The position numbers and the translations under genes are program-made. Shown in pieces: positions 9,600-18,187 of a stretch of 64,000 nt of DNA. Positions within the stretch are counted from its first letter, which is position 1, and every line of letters begins with the position of its first letter. Origin of the DNA: Streptomyces yatensis (GTDB taxonomy: Bacteria > Actinomycetota > Actinomycetes > Streptomycetales > Streptomycetaceae); contig NZ_CP072941.1 of assembly GCF_018069625.1 (NCBI RefSeq), forward strand, positions 62,001 through 126,000, given 5' to 3'. The notes under the pieces are model-generated. The model worked only from the letters and a program-made list of their open reading frames with translations, was not told the origin of the DNA and did not search any database.

Positions 9600-10106
9600 T
9601 CAGCGGTTTTCCTGCGGTGCGTGAAGAGGCGGGCGTCGGGGGGCCCTTGCGCTCTGTGGCCCCTGGTACCGGCTGGTCAAGTACCTCAATTTGCTGGGGT
9701 GTTCACCCATGAGTGCGGCGGCTTCCTTGATGGGGTGGCCGAGGACGCAGTGGAGGAGGACAGCATCGTATTGGCGTGGGCAGACGGCTGTGAGAACGGG
9801 GCGGCTGACAATACGGATGCGGGTCGTGAACCAGGACCAAGCGCAGGATGTCGGATTGAGGCGGCTGACGATGTAGGGCCAGTGGGTGGCGAGGTAGCCG
9901 AATGCCTCCCGGACCGCTCGCGTCGCTGTCGACTCCGGCAGGTGCGCCTGGGCGTACTCAAGGTAGCGCTCGTAGTGCAGGTGGTGGAATGCCTGAAAGG
10001 CGGGAGGCAAAGTCACAGCCGGCGGTTGCGCGCCACTGGGGTCGCGGTGAGTCCCAGGACACGGTCTGCGCGGGGGTGTGGCGGCGTTGGCGCTATCGGC
10101 AGGCAT
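9600..10106 (-). CDS. Sigma-70 region 4-like regulatory protein (paralogue)
   Basis: 168 residues, paralogous to the protein at 47-514. Shared features are the block FHHLHYERYLEYAQAHL, AFGYLATHWP, and the region-4-like segment CPRQYDAVLLHCVLGHPI followed by EAAALMGEHPSKL. The ATG at 10106 is chosen because AAGGGGG lies four bases upstream; the frame is open further but its composition there is unlike a gene. It may be a sigma-like or partner regulator. It lies 37 bp downstream of the XRE gene on the same strand, so the two may be co-transcribed. Confidence 0.6.
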   Translation of the reverse strand: MPADSANAATPPRRPCPGTHRDPSGAQPPAVTLPPAFQAFHHLHYERYLEYAQAHLPESTATRAVREAFGYLATHWPYIVSRLNPTSCAWSWFTTRIRIVSRPVLTAVCPRQYDAVLLHCVLGHPIKEAAALMGEHPSKLRYLTSRYQGPQSARAPRRPPLHAPQENR

Positions 10107-10143
10107 GGTTCCCCCTTGAACAGACAGACGAAGGCGTGGCGGA

Positions 10144-11277
10144 TCACAGGGTTTCGGACGCCGACCCGACGCTCGCCGACGCTGTGGACTCGGTTGGCTG
10201 GACGGCCAGTGCGGCGTGACGTGCGGCTTTCCACAGTGGGCGGACGGTCTCGGGCCGGCCTCGCAGGGCACCGACGAAATGGCGGACAACTTGCCAATCC
10301 GGTACTTGCTGGCCGTGGAGGAGCATGGTGATCTCGTCTACGGTCAGGGCGTTGTGGCTGAGTCGCCGGATCGTGTCGGGTTCCGGGCACGAAGCGGCTA
10401 GGTGCAGCCCCCGCAAGGCAGGGTGGAAGGTGTCGGCCTGGACAATAGGGTGGCCGCGGGCGGCATCCCACAGTGGTTTTAATTCGGCAGGGTCTGCACG
10501 ACAGGAGAGCGCGATCTGCTGGGTGATCTTCCAGGACGGGCAACGGCCCCCGGACAGAATGCGGGAGACGTAGGAGGCAGATACTCCGGATTCCCCGGCC
10601 AGTGCGCGCAGGGTTTTATCGCTGGTGCGTTGCAGATGTGTCAGCGCGCGGGCGAGGGTGTCGGCGGGCTTGGCCTCCTCGGCCGGAGTGCTCGCTTCAT
10701 TGGAGACTGGTGAGGTGGGTGCGGGTGTCGGTGGGAAGCTGCGTCCGGAGGGGAAGCGCGGTGCCGTTGCTTGGGACGGTGCCGGCGGCGGCGTAGTGCG
10801 GCTGGGCAGCGGAAGCGCGGTTTCACTGTTGCGGGCTTTGTACCGGTTCTCGATGCGGCGTGTGACAGAAGGGGTCGACATGCCACGGGAGAGCTTGTAA
10901 GGGCTGATGCTCATCGCCTCCGCGATACAAGCGGATTTCATGCCCTGGTGCCGGGCCTGCTGGACGAGGGCGTCCTTGAGGTCACCGAAGTTCTTCTCCG
11001 CTTGGACCACCTGGCGCAGCGCCGTCAGTGGGTCGCACGTGCGTGCGGCACCCAGACAGACCGCGACCTGTCGGGCAACCTCATCGGCGACCTCCCTGGT
11101 GTAGGCAGCCTGGTCGCGGCTCACCTGAGCGCTTCGTACGTCCCGGTTCTTGCGGTAAGCCTTGCCGCATGCCTCGCTGCAGTACTGGCGAGGGCGGCCG
11201 GACTTCTTCACCTGGGTAACCGTGTTCGGACAACTGGGGTTGAAGCAGCGGATGGAGAGCGGATCCTTCGGGGGCAT
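10144..11277 (-). CDS. Zinc-ribbon plus helix-turn-helix regulator
   Basis: 377 residues. The N-terminus has a Cys cluster (CFNPSCPNT, YCSEACGKAYRKNRD, residues 11-45) like a zinc ribbon. The middle has a helix-turn-helix-like region (ALVQQARHQGMKSACIAEAM, near 105-125). A proline-rich linker follows, then a clear XRE domain (RALAGESGVSASYVSRIL). A C-terminal repeat of the XRE-associated fold (LSHNALTVDEITMLLHG, DWQVVRHFVGAL) closes the protein. It is probably a DNA-binding regulator; the target is unknown. The ATG at 11277 has GAAAGGGA upstream at a slightly long spacing. Confidence 0.75.
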   Translation of the reverse strand: MPPKDPLSIRCFNPSCPNTVTQVKKSGRPRQYCSEACGKAYRKNRDVRSAQVSRDQAAYTREVADEVARQVAVCLGAARTCDPLTALRQVVQAEKNFGDLKDALVQQARHQGMKSACIAEAMSISPYKLSRGMSTPSVTRRIENRYKARNSETALPLPSRTTPPPAPSQATAPRFPSGRSFPPTPAPTSPVSNEASTPAEEAKPADTLARALTHLQRTSDKTLRALAGESGVSASYVSRILSGGRCPSWKITQQIALSCRADPAELKPLWDAARGHPIVQADTFHPALRGLHLAASCPEPDTIRRLSHNALTVDEITMLLHGQQVPDWQVVRHFVGALRGRPETVRPLWKAARHAALAVQPTESTASASVGSASETL

Positions 11278-11458
11278 GGTGTGTAGTCCCTTTCGGGGAT
11301 GAGTGACCGTGGACTTTGACCTCAGAAACTTGGCGGTTTGCCAACGAGGAGGGCGGAATCCCCTTCACCGTGCGCTGACACCAGTGGAGTGGGGTCCCGC
11401 CCTTCCGGTCCGGCTTGTGGAGGCCAGATGTGCGTCTGACTTCCACAGGCCGTCGGCG

Positions 11459-11734
11459 TCAGGTGACGCGAAGGTGCCGGTGACGGAAGTACGAACGCCG
11501 CAAGGCGGCCGTCAGGGTCACCATGGCAGCCAGTGCCACGTCCTTGGCCTCTGGGCGGCAGACCAGCACAATGCCCAGCACGGGAGCGGCGATGAACGCT
11601 CCCATCTGCATGTTGACCGTTCTGTCATGCACCTCGTTGGTTTCAACCAGGCGCAACTGAGGGATGTTACGGTCGACTCGCTCCGCACGGGCCATTCGCG
11701 GCAGTCGGCGGAGCAGGAAACGGTCGGGAGGCAT
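11459..11734 (-). CDS. Small membrane protein, unknown
   Basis: 91 residues with a strong ribosome site (AAGGAGAG) just before the ATG at 11734. Two hydrophobic stretches, MGAFIAAPVLGIVLV and ALAAMVTLTAALR, suggest one or two membrane segments, followed by a basic tail. No family is recognised. It lies between the zinc-ribbon regulator and a non-coding region. Confidence 0.5.
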   Translation of the reverse strand: MPPDRFLLRRLPRMARAERVDRNIPQLRLVETNEVHDRTVNMQMGAFIAAPVLGIVLVCRPEAKDVALAAMVTLTAALRRSYFRHRHLRVT

Positions 11735-12480
11735 AGCTCTCCTTGATCGAAAGTACAGAAGCGAGTGAGCCCCGGCTACGGCATGCCAACCAGGTCCGGG
11801 GCTCCCTCGTGTTCTGGGACGCTACATGGTCACGCGGACAGCGCACCAACATTACGGTCCGTTAATCGAGCCACTCGCCGTTCCCGCCCTATTCCCTTCT
11901 CGCAGGGCCTCAGGTTCCGAACGGTGATCGGCCAATTCTGGTCGTGAAACAGAGAAAAAACGTCACACCCCGGCGCGCGGGAGCGCACTCGCGCATTGCA
12001 TGGAGAGCGCGCTCTCCCACTCACCACCGCATATGGCTCAGCTGACGGCGCGATCGGTTTCATCACGGCCGGGCATATGCGAAATCAGACTCATGTGCCC
12101 GTTCATGCGTTGGTGCCACGCTGTCACCCATGTCATCGGCATATGGCTGATGGTCGAGGCGAGGGTCTGAGAGACAGGGCCAGCGTTCAGCTCGGGATGA
12201 GCTCCTCCCCTTAGTTTCGAGTCGACCGTCGTATCGGGGGAGGTCCGGGTGGGCGGCCGGCCGTGCGGTGACGTGTCGGTGCGCTTCCTCGGTGCCGTAG
12301 GCGTCGTCGGGCAGGCGCAGGTGATGGCGTGCCTGGGCTCGGGGCCGCATGACGACAGGGTCATCAGCCCGACAGGCCGCTCGGGCTGTGGGCTGTGATG
12401 AACCGCTTCCTCTTCGGAGAAGCTGGTGTCGGGATTCCGGAGCCTGCGTGCCGGGTGAAGATCGCTTGCCCTGGTCTCGG
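11735..12480. other. Long stretch without a supported gene
   Basis: About 750 bp. The open frames here are proline/arginine-rich shadows without ribosome sites. It is more AT-rich than its surroundings around 11830-12140, where GCATATG recurs (separate entry). No promoter or RNA gene could be assigned. Confidence 0.5.
12029..12145. repeat. Three GCATATG motifs at multiples of 22 bp
   Basis: GCATATG occurs at 12029, 12073 and 12139, spaced 44 and 66 bp, which is two and three times 22. Each is followed within a few bases by a CAG/GATG-like element (GGCTCAG, CGAAATCAG, GGCTGATGG). Helically phased sites could bind a protein, such as a regulator or a transposase end. This is a pattern seen by eye only. 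Confidence 0.3.
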
Positions 12481-12690
12481 TCAGCGCGGGCACCAGGTAC
12501 GAATCTCAAGGTCAATGATCTCGGCGTCGGGGCGGATACGGCTGGTCTCCACCAGCCATTGGTGTACGGCCGCGGTGACACCGCCGCTGGCAGCGTCGAC
12601 GCGGCGGGCGAAGTCGGTTGCGTCGAAACCGCCGCTGGTGGCGGAGCCATAGGAGCGTTCTTCGGTGTGGTCGGCCCCGAGGGATGAGCA
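12481..12690 (-). pseudogene. C-terminal fragment of an unknown protein
   Basis: A minus-strand frame with normal protein-like composition: GFDATDFARRVDAASGGVTA, HQWLVETSRIRPDAEIIDLE, ending RTWCPR. It is interrupted upstream by a stop near the CRISPR remnant, and no start codon or ribosome site is visible. It may be the tail of a gene cut during rearrangement. The family is not recognised. Confidence 0.3.
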
Positions 12691-12731
12691 AAATCACTCA
12701 CGTAAGATGCTGACCCTGCAGGCCAGCAAGC

Positions 12732-12884
12732 GTGCTCCCTACGCATGTGGGGGTCTGTCGGAGGCGTAAACTGCGGCCCCATCATGGGCCGAGTGCTCCC
12801 CACGCATGTGGGGGGGCTGTCGATGGCCTCGCCGAGCGAGTGCGGGCAACTACGCCCTTCCCTATGTTCATGGGAGTCTGCCGC
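12732..12884 (+). CRISPR. Degenerate type I-E-like CRISPR remnant, 2-3 repeats
   Basis: Repeat 1 (12732-12760) begins GTGCTCCCTACGCATGTGGG. Repeat 2 (12793-12822) begins GTGCTCCCCACGCATGTGGG. They are 61 bp apart, which is a 29-bp repeat plus a 32-bp spacer, as expected for type I-E. The stem is perfect in repeat 2 (CCCCAC/GTGGGG). A third, decayed repeat (about 12854-12883) shares CCCTATG and GTCTGCCG. The sequence to its left (AATCACTCACGTAAGATGC) may be leader. The repeat differs from the array at 29492. Confidence 0.65.
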
Positions 12885-13134
12885 ACAGACGCGGTGCGGG
12901 CAGATGTCCGGAGCCGGGTCCTCCATCGCCGCTGTAGAGGAGTACGGGCGGAGCGGGAGCCGGTCAGGGTTCGATGTACGTCAAGATCTGTGCGCCGAGG
13001 TCGAGTTCGAGATGGCCGCCGCCGTGTTTACGTAGCTGCCGTCAGGCGGCGTAGCGGGTCATGATGGCCTTCCCCCAGTCGGCAGCGCGCAGGACACTGA
13101 CTCGGGCACTTGCTGCCCGTGGCGCCGGTTGGGG

Positions 13135-13374
13135 TCACGGCCGGTCGGGACGTGTCTGGTCCTCGGTGGGGGTAGCGCGGGTATGAGGGTCAGGTGCGCC
13201 GTGCCCGTACAGCAGGTACGGGGCTTCGTCGGGGTGGCGTTGTACCCGGGCGCGGCGCCAGGCGGCGTCAAAGGTGGGTAGTGCGGTGTGTTCGCGGCGG
13301 GCTCGGCGCATCAGCCTCAGGGCGTACCAGCTGGTGAGGGGGGACAGCAGGCAGCGCAGCAGGGTGGGGGTCAT
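13135..13374 (-). CDS. Small hypothetical protein, end of NTPase operon
   Basis: 79 residues. Its ATG at 13374 overlaps the stop of the upstream gene (ATGA), so it is likely translated by coupling. The N-terminus is LRCLLSPLTSWYALRLMRRA and the rest is charged, with a proline/threonine-rich tail. No family is recognised. The overlap is the main support for it being real. Confidence 0.5.
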   Translation of the reverse strand: MTPTLLRCLLSPLTSWYALRLMRRARREHTALPTFDAAWRRARVQRHPDEAPYLLYGHGAPDPHTRATPTEDQTRPDRP

Positions 13375-13826
13375 GGGCCGGGGACAGTGCCGGCGGGGTT
13401 CGTTGTGTTCTCGAGGAGTTCTTGGATCTTGTCCGCGTGTGCGGGTTGGCGGGCTCCGCGCATGGCGTCGGCGAGGAGTTGCATGAGCATGCGCTTTTGC
13501 TCTTGGCGGGGGAACTGGTCGAAGAAGTCCCGTACGAGGGCGAGGACTTGGACTTCGAAGGGCTCGCCTTCGGAGCGGGGGTAGCGGGCGAGGCGCTCTG
13601 CGGTGTCGGCCAGGGCCTTGTCGTCCGGCAGGCCGGCCAGGTCGGTGGTGGAGTTGGAAAGCAGCCAGGCCAGGAGGGCTGCGGGGTGGGCGAGTCGTTC
13701 GGCGAGCGCCTGGGTGCGCTGGCTTTCCAGGGTGTCTTTGATGCCCTGGGTGCGGGCCGCGGTGAGGAGTTCGTTTACTGCGGCCTGGTCGTCCGGGGCC
13801 AGAGTGAGGCGGGCGGCGGCCGTCAC
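13371..13826 (-). CDS. Hypothetical helical protein, possibly frameshifted at its start
   Basis: 151 residues from the GTG at 13826, mostly helical (LAERLAHPAALLAWLLSNST, VLALVRDFFDQFPRQEQKRM). The same frame continues upstream to about 13990 with good coding character (DTDLIANHIRQALRSAAAEA) but has no start codon there. The short ORF at 13987-14127 could supply the true N-terminus if one frameshift is assumed. It sits in the minus-strand operon with the NTPase; its role is unknown. Confidence 0.5.
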   Translation of the reverse strand: MTAAARLTLAPDDQAAVNELLTAARTQGIKDTLESQRTQALAERLAHPAALLAWLLSNSTTDLAGLPDDKALADTAERLARYPRSEGEPFEVQVLALVRDFFDQFPRQEQKRMLMQLLADAMRGARQPAHADKIQELLENTTNPAGTVPGP

Positions 13827-13986
13827 CTTGATGCCGTTGGCGGTGGTGCGGGGGGTGCTCAGGTGACGGTTGCAGGCGTCGCGGGCGGCAGGGAGGTCGG
13901 TGGGGTCCTGCTCGCGCAGGGCCTCGGCTGCGGCGGATCGCAGGGCCTGCCGGATGTGGTTGGCGATGAGGTCCGTGTCGTTGGCG

Positions 13987-14127
13987 CTATCGGGGTTCGG
14001 TGAGGACCGTGGCGGTGATGAGGGCGGTGAAGTGGATGCCGGGGCGGGAACTGCGCAGGAGAGCGGGGAAGTCGGTGACGCCTCGCCGCAGCGCGCGGTG
14101 GCGAGCTCGCCGGGTGGTGTGGGTCAT
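13987..14127 (-). CDS. 46-residue ORF, probably N-terminus of the next gene
   Basis: The ATG at 14127 overlaps the stop of the NTPase gene (ATGA). It encodes a basic start (MTHTTRRARHRALRRGV) and ends GIHFTALITATVLTEPR. The coding signal passes directly into the frame of the 13371-13826 gene, so the two are probably one gene split by a frameshift, real or a sequencing error. Confidence 0.4.
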   Translation of the reverse strand: MTHTTRRARHRALRRGVTDFPALLRSSRPGIHFTALITATVLTEPR

Positions 14128-16358
14128 GCGCTCTCCCGTCCGAGCCCGTTGAGCGAGGGGGCAGCATCGGCGAGTGCATGTGGGTGCGTGGCGAGGGGGT
14201 CCGGCTGGCGGAGAGTCGGCGCCCGCGGCGCCGGTTTCGGCGCGGTCGGGGTTTCGGGTGGATCGGCCTCGTGCGGCTCCGGGGCCGGGGTGGTGCCGGC
14301 GCGCCGGTAGCTGATCATGAGGTGTTTGCGCAGGTCGATGACGGCGGCGGGGGTGTGGGCGTGGCCTTCGCGGCCCATGAGGAAGGCTGCCATGGGGCCG
14401 GTCATGAGGTGCTGGTCGATGACGCGGTCGAGGATGCGGATGACGGCTTGCCTGTCGAGGGCGGCGTCGGCGACGGCCTGGGCCCAGTCGGTCAGCAGTG
14501 TTTCGGCTGGCTCGTCGAAGGCGGGTTCTTCCAGCACGGCGCACCAGCCGGCGGCGAGGTCGTCGGCGGTTGCTGGGTCGGTGAGCGCGTTGGCGAGCAG
14601 GAGGGGGGCCGGCGATGGGTCGGCCTGGGGGGTGAGCAGGGCGATGAAGGCCCTGCGTCCGGCCCGGTGGCCTCGCTCGCCTTGTGCGGGGCCGCTTCTC
14701 CAGGCGGTGACGGCGTCCCAGACCTTCGGCAGGAGGTGGAGGTTGGAGGCCATGGTGCGCAGGGCTTGGGCTGCTTCGGTGACGGCCTGGTCGTGACGCG
14801 GCCGGTCCAGGACCCATCGCAGGCAGGTCAGGGCCTGGCGTGGGTAGAGGGAGGCGAACTCGCCCTGGCAGGCGACGGCTGTGACCGTGGCGGTGCCTTC
14901 CGGGGGGTTCGATGCCCAGGTCCGCAGCCGGGCGCGGACCTCCGAGCCCAGGGTGGGGTGTTGGGCAGCGGTGGCGAGCATGGTGGCGGCGGCCCGTTGC
15001 CCTGGTGAGCCGGCTTGGGCCCAGGCCTGGGTGATGTCGAGGGGTTTGAGGTCGTGCTCGGCGACGGCGAGGTCGGCCAGCAGCCCAGCGAGGGCGTCGA
15101 TGCGGGGTGCGGCAGGGCCCTTGGGGGTGGTGAGCTTCTGGATCCAGTCCAGCAGCGGCTGCTGGGCGTCGCTGAGCTGACGCCAGACGTAGCGCAGCAC
15201 TGCGTCGGGGTAGCCGGGCAGGTGGTCGAAGCTGACGCGCTGGGCCTCGACTTTGGCCTGCACCTTCTCGAGGCGGGTGGCGAGGGCGGGCGCAGTAAGA
15301 ATGTCGGTGATGGCGCGGTGCTCATCTTGCTGAAGTAGCGTTCGGGCGGCCTTGAGGACATCGGTTGAGCTGTTCCCGTCCAGGACGATGGCCGCGAGCA
15401 GCAGGGCCCGATCGTCGGCGCTGCCCTCGGTGTCGGCGAAGGTTGCCGCGACGAGGTGCTGCCATCCGGTCATCGCATCCCGTGCCCTGCTCAGGGCATC
15501 GGGTCGTGTGGCGTCGATGCGGCTGAGTGCGACAGCGCGGCCGGCAGCCTCTCCCGGCGGCATGTCGGGCCGCAGCAGGTCCGTCAGTCCGCCACTGTCC
15601 TTGCCGTCATGGCTGGCGAGCCAGCCGATCTTGTCCGGATCCGGGTAGAGGACGTTGAGGTGGCGTTCCAGTACTAGGTCTCCGCGGGGGGCTTCGGCTG
15701 TGATGGCGATGCGGCCCATCTGCGGGTCGTGTCCGCTCGGCCAGTTGGCTGCACCGGTGATGACGATGAGGCATGAGCCCCTGTGCCGCAGCGTGTCGGC
15801 GTGTCCAAGGATTTGTCGGGCGGCTGCGGGCGGGTCGCTCCAGGTTTCTCCCGCCACGTCGAGGATGTAGCCGCGGCCTGGTTCGCGGGGCAGCAGGTCG
15901 GAGTCGGGACCGTCCCAGTCGGGCAGGACGTGCCTGAGGTGGAGCCGTCCTCGCGCTGAGTCCGGTGCGGAGCGCTGGAGGGCGAAGTCGGTCAGGGCCC
16001 GCAGTGCGGCGGCGGTCTTTCCGGTACCGGGCGGGCCGCTGATGACGACGATCGGCTCATCTTCGCGCAGCAGCTTCAGGATCTGGTCGGCCGTTGTCAG
16101 CGGGGTGTTGGCGGGCGTGATTTTGACCCAGGCGCGGCGTACGGCCTTGATCTCGCTGTCCGTCACGGGGAATGTCGGCAGTGTCGGGCGTTGGTGCAGG
16201 TTGATGTCGCCTGCTGCCTGGTAGATGGTGGAGTAGGAGTTGTCGCTGGCGCTGATCGTGGGCTGGGCGGGTGGGAGGCCGGTGGAGTGTGCGGTGGGAG
16301 ACGTCACGGCCCGGTCACGCGTCCGCCGCGCGTGGCGAGACGCCGTAGTTGATGCCAC
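14124..16358 (-). CDS. P-loop NTPase with N-terminal amyloid-signal-like motif
   Basis: Up to 744 residues. P-loop GPPGTGKTAAALRAL lies near residue 110, and GYILDVAGETW may serve as Walker B. The C-terminal 450 residues are alpha-helical with no recognised repeats, and the tail is proline-rich. Before the NTPase there is SDNSYSTIYQAAGDINLHQ, which resembles the short amyloid signalling motifs that link STAND proteins to effectors. The start could be the ATG at 16358 or the GTG at 16307, which lies 7 bp after the upstream stop; coupling favours the GTG. It is likely a defence or signalling ATPase; the exact role is unknown. Confidence 0.65.
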   Translation of the reverse strand: MASTTASRHARRTRDRAVTSPTAHSTGLPPAQPTISASDNSYSTIYQAAGDINLHQRPTLPTFPVTDSEIKAVRRAWVKITPANTPLTTADQILKLLREDEPIVVISGPPGTGKTAAALRALTDFALQRSAPDSARGRLHLRHVLPDWDGPDSDLLPREPGRGYILDVAGETWSDPPAAARQILGHADTLRHRGSCLIVITGAANWPSGHDPQMGRIAITAEAPRGDLVLERHLNVLYPDPDKIGWLASHDGKDSGGLTDLLRPDMPPGEAAGRAVALSRIDATRPDALSRARDAMTGWQHLVAATFADTEGSADDRALLLAAIVLDGNSSTDVLKAARTLLQQDEHRAITDILTAPALATRLEKVQAKVEAQRVSFDHLPGYPDAVLRYVWRQLSDAQQPLLDWIQKLTTPKGPAAPRIDALAGLLADLAVAEHDLKPLDITQAWAQAGSPGQRAAATMLATAAQHPTLGSEVRARLRTWASNPPEGTATVTAVACQGEFASLYPRQALTCLRWVLDRPRHDQAVTEAAQALRTMASNLHLLPKVWDAVTAWRSGPAQGERGHRAGRRAFIALLTPQADPSPAPLLLANALTDPATADDLAAGWCAVLEEPAFDEPAETLLTDWAQAVADAALDRQAVIRILDRVIDQHLMTGPMAAFLMGREGHAHTPAAVIDLRKHLMISYRRAGTTPAPEPHEADPPETPTAPKPAPRAPTLRQPDPLATHPHALADAAPSLNGLGRESA

Positions 16359-16764
16359 CGCTGCCGGCGTCCACGTTGCCGAGTGCTTGCACGACCTGGC
16401 TGTGGGTGTTGTGCTGCGCGCTCAGCGGCGGGCCTTGTGCTCCTGACGCGGGCGTGTCATCGGGCAGCAGAGCGCGCAGTTCGTCCGCCATGTCGGGAAA
16501 GCGGTCGAGATAGGCAGCCAGTTGAAGGACCAGGCGGTTCTCCAGGCGTCGCCTCTCCTCGCTGTCGGGCGTGTCCGCCCCGCTGGCCAGGGTCTGTGCC
16601 GCCTCGTCGAACAGGGCCAGCTGCCGGTCGGCTGCTTGTCCGTCGCGGTGCAGGAAGCGGGCGAACGCGCCCCGGACCGCATCCCATCCTCCGCGGACCA
16701 TCTCTGTCACCAGTGCGGCGACACTCTGAGTTGCCACGGCCATGACATCAATTTCGGCGTCCAA
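16315..16764 (-). CDS. Small helical protein with C-terminal amyloid-signal-like motif
   Basis: 149 residues from a TTG at 16764 preceded by CAGGGGGA. The N-terminal 110 residues are helical (VAALVTEMVRGGWDAVRGAF, RLENRLVLQLAAYLDRFPDM), possibly a death-like or effector-associated fold. The C-terminus holds SQVVQALGNVDAGSGGIN, a G/Q/N motif similar in style to the one at the start of the next protein. It is the first gene of the operon. It may be the sensor or effector partner of the NTPase. Confidence 0.55.
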   Translation of the reverse strand: MDAEIDVMAVATQSVAALVTEMVRGGWDAVRGAFARFLHRDGQAADRQLALFDEAAQTLASGADTPDSEERRRLENRLVLQLAAYLDRFPDMADELRALLPDDTPASGAQGPPLSAQHNTHSQVVQALGNVDAGSGGINYGVSPRAADA

Positions 16765-17325
16765 CGCGTCCCCCTGCACGTGCTCACGGTTGTGATGACA
16801 TCTGCTCATCAGCGTGCAAAGAGGTCATCGCGCCCACAACCCCAAAAGCCGCATGTGACGGAAAACCATGCAAGAGAATCAATGAGAGGTCAGTTCGTGA
16901 CGACATATAAATTAGGCCGCATGGGGAGAGTCGCGTACGCGAAGCGGGCAGCGCAGCCTCGCCTCAGGTCACCCGTTCGAACGGTTCCGGTCCCGGCCTT
17001 TCACTGCGATGTCAAGCATGCCTTGACCACCGGGCGTGTCGGGAATGACGCAAAGCCGACGGCGGGGCGGCCGCGCCGTACGCGACGACCTCCCGCCGGG
17101 ACGCGCCGGCGGCATTCCCCCCGGACTGCCCGGACTCAGCGTCGCCCCAGCGCGCTCCTGCCACGCCGAGCAGCAACGGTCGCCGTCGCGGCGGCGGCCC
17201 GGCCGGAGGTCAGGATCAGAGATAGCCTGCCGGGGCGCCCCACCCAGCAACGCCCCTCACCGAAACATCCGGCTCCGGTAAAGTGAGCAAAACACGGCCC
17301 GCCGAGCCTCGAACCCACAGGTCAC
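16765..17325. other. Intergenic region with AT-rich promoter-like block
   Basis: About 560 bp without a supported gene. 16830-16920 is more AT-rich than its surroundings and probably holds the promoter of the minus-strand NTPase operon. It also contains TTCGTGACGACATATAA (from 16895), which partly resembles the motifs at 30060-30080. A perfect inverted repeat, GTCAAG-CATGC-CTTGAC, lies near 17010-17026. Confidence 0.4.
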
Positions 17326-17510
17326 TAGGGACTGTCTCCAGTTGTGATCATTGGGCTTTTAGGATGTTGCTGATCCAGATGGTCGCTGCGCGGAGATGAA
17401 GTCCGGCGAGGTAGCTCTCGGGCGTCTTGTCGTAGCGGGTCGCGATGCCTCGCCAGTCCTTCATCCTGTTGATGGCCCGCTCGACCGTGTTGCGGTCGCG
17501 GTAGAGATCG
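17326..17510 (-). mobile_element. IS5-family transposase remnant (C-terminus and terminal repeat)
   Basis: The minus strand encodes a typical IS5-family end: VERAINRMKDWRGIATRYDK, then LHLRAATIWISNILKAQ and a stop. It is followed by GGAGACAGTCCC, probably the terminal inverted repeat. Everything upstream of the RDRNTVER motif is missing and the sequence passes straight into another gene fragment at about 17512. It is a dead fragment. Confidence 0.8.
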
Positions 17511-17513
17511 GTT

Positions 17514-17921
17514 GTGGGTGACGGGCCTGCCGCCGGCCACCGGCTCGCCTACATACCCACGCCCTACCGCATGGACCCAGACCTCGTCCGTGTCGAACCA
17601 CTACTGGACGTCGTGAACATCTACGCCGCAGACACCCCCACCAGTATGGTGCTGCACTCGGCCATACGCTTCGACTACGACCCGGCATCCGCCGCTCCGG
17701 GACACCCTGCCTCACATCTGACCCTCAACTCCATACAGTGCCGAATCGCCTGTGCCGCACCTATGCACGTGGGACGGTTCATGGACTTCATCTTCCGGCA
17801 CTTCTACGCCGGCCTGTGGGCAGCCCACCGCAGCTATTTCACCGAGGGCGCCACCCGTCACATAGGCGAGCGCACGCTCACCGACGACGACCGTACAAGC
17901 CCCCACCTGATGTGGCGCTAG
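17514..17921 (+). pseudogene. C-terminal fragment of a DUF2290-like protein
   Basis: The frame encodes VVNIYAADTPTSMVLHSAIR, FDYDP, HPASHLTLNSIQCRIACAAP and GRFMDFIFRHFY. I tentatively read this as DUF2290 (a family of unknown function) from its HP..HL and CRI..AP pattern. The 5' part is replaced by the IS5 remnant, so it is very likely a truncated gene; the GTG at 17514 is within the junction. Confidence 0.45.
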
Positions 17922-18187
17922 GTTCTGGTGGCTGACCTGCACGAACTCGGAGCGCCGGTGGTCAAGGGGAGGCGTTCGAGATCCTGGCCGCAGGGTTCAA
18001 GGGAGCGCCAGAAGAGTGCTCGCTGGGCAGGCTTAGGGTCCTGTCCGACACATCCGGACAGCAAGCCGGTCTGGGCACCCGCGTCCCTGACAAGATGGGC
18101 AGGCCCGTGGCGGCGCATAGCGGCGCGTGGCCGGTCACCCGCTGGCGGCGGTGACCGAAGACGAACAAGCAGAGTCGACGGCGCTCC

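Noticed and set aside
12063..12926. 287-residue minus-strand ORF across the remnant array
   Set aside because: Proline/arginine-rich shadow composition, no ribosome site, and it runs through CRISPR repeats.
13859..14179. 106-residue minus-strand ORF rich in His/Pro/Arg
   Set aside because: Shadow frame of the 13371-14127 coding region.
16850..16915. Left end of the putative transposon (TGTGACGG, TTCGTGACGACA)
   Set aside because: Only one motif partly matches the right-hand repeats, with a 2-base gap, and the region is better explained as the promoter of the minus-strand NTPase operon. Kept as a weak candidate only.
17333..17360. TGTCTCCAGTTGTGATCATTGG as the opposite transposon end
   Set aside because: It resembles the motif near 30130, but it is the terminal repeat and stop-codon region of an IS5 remnant, which explains it fully.
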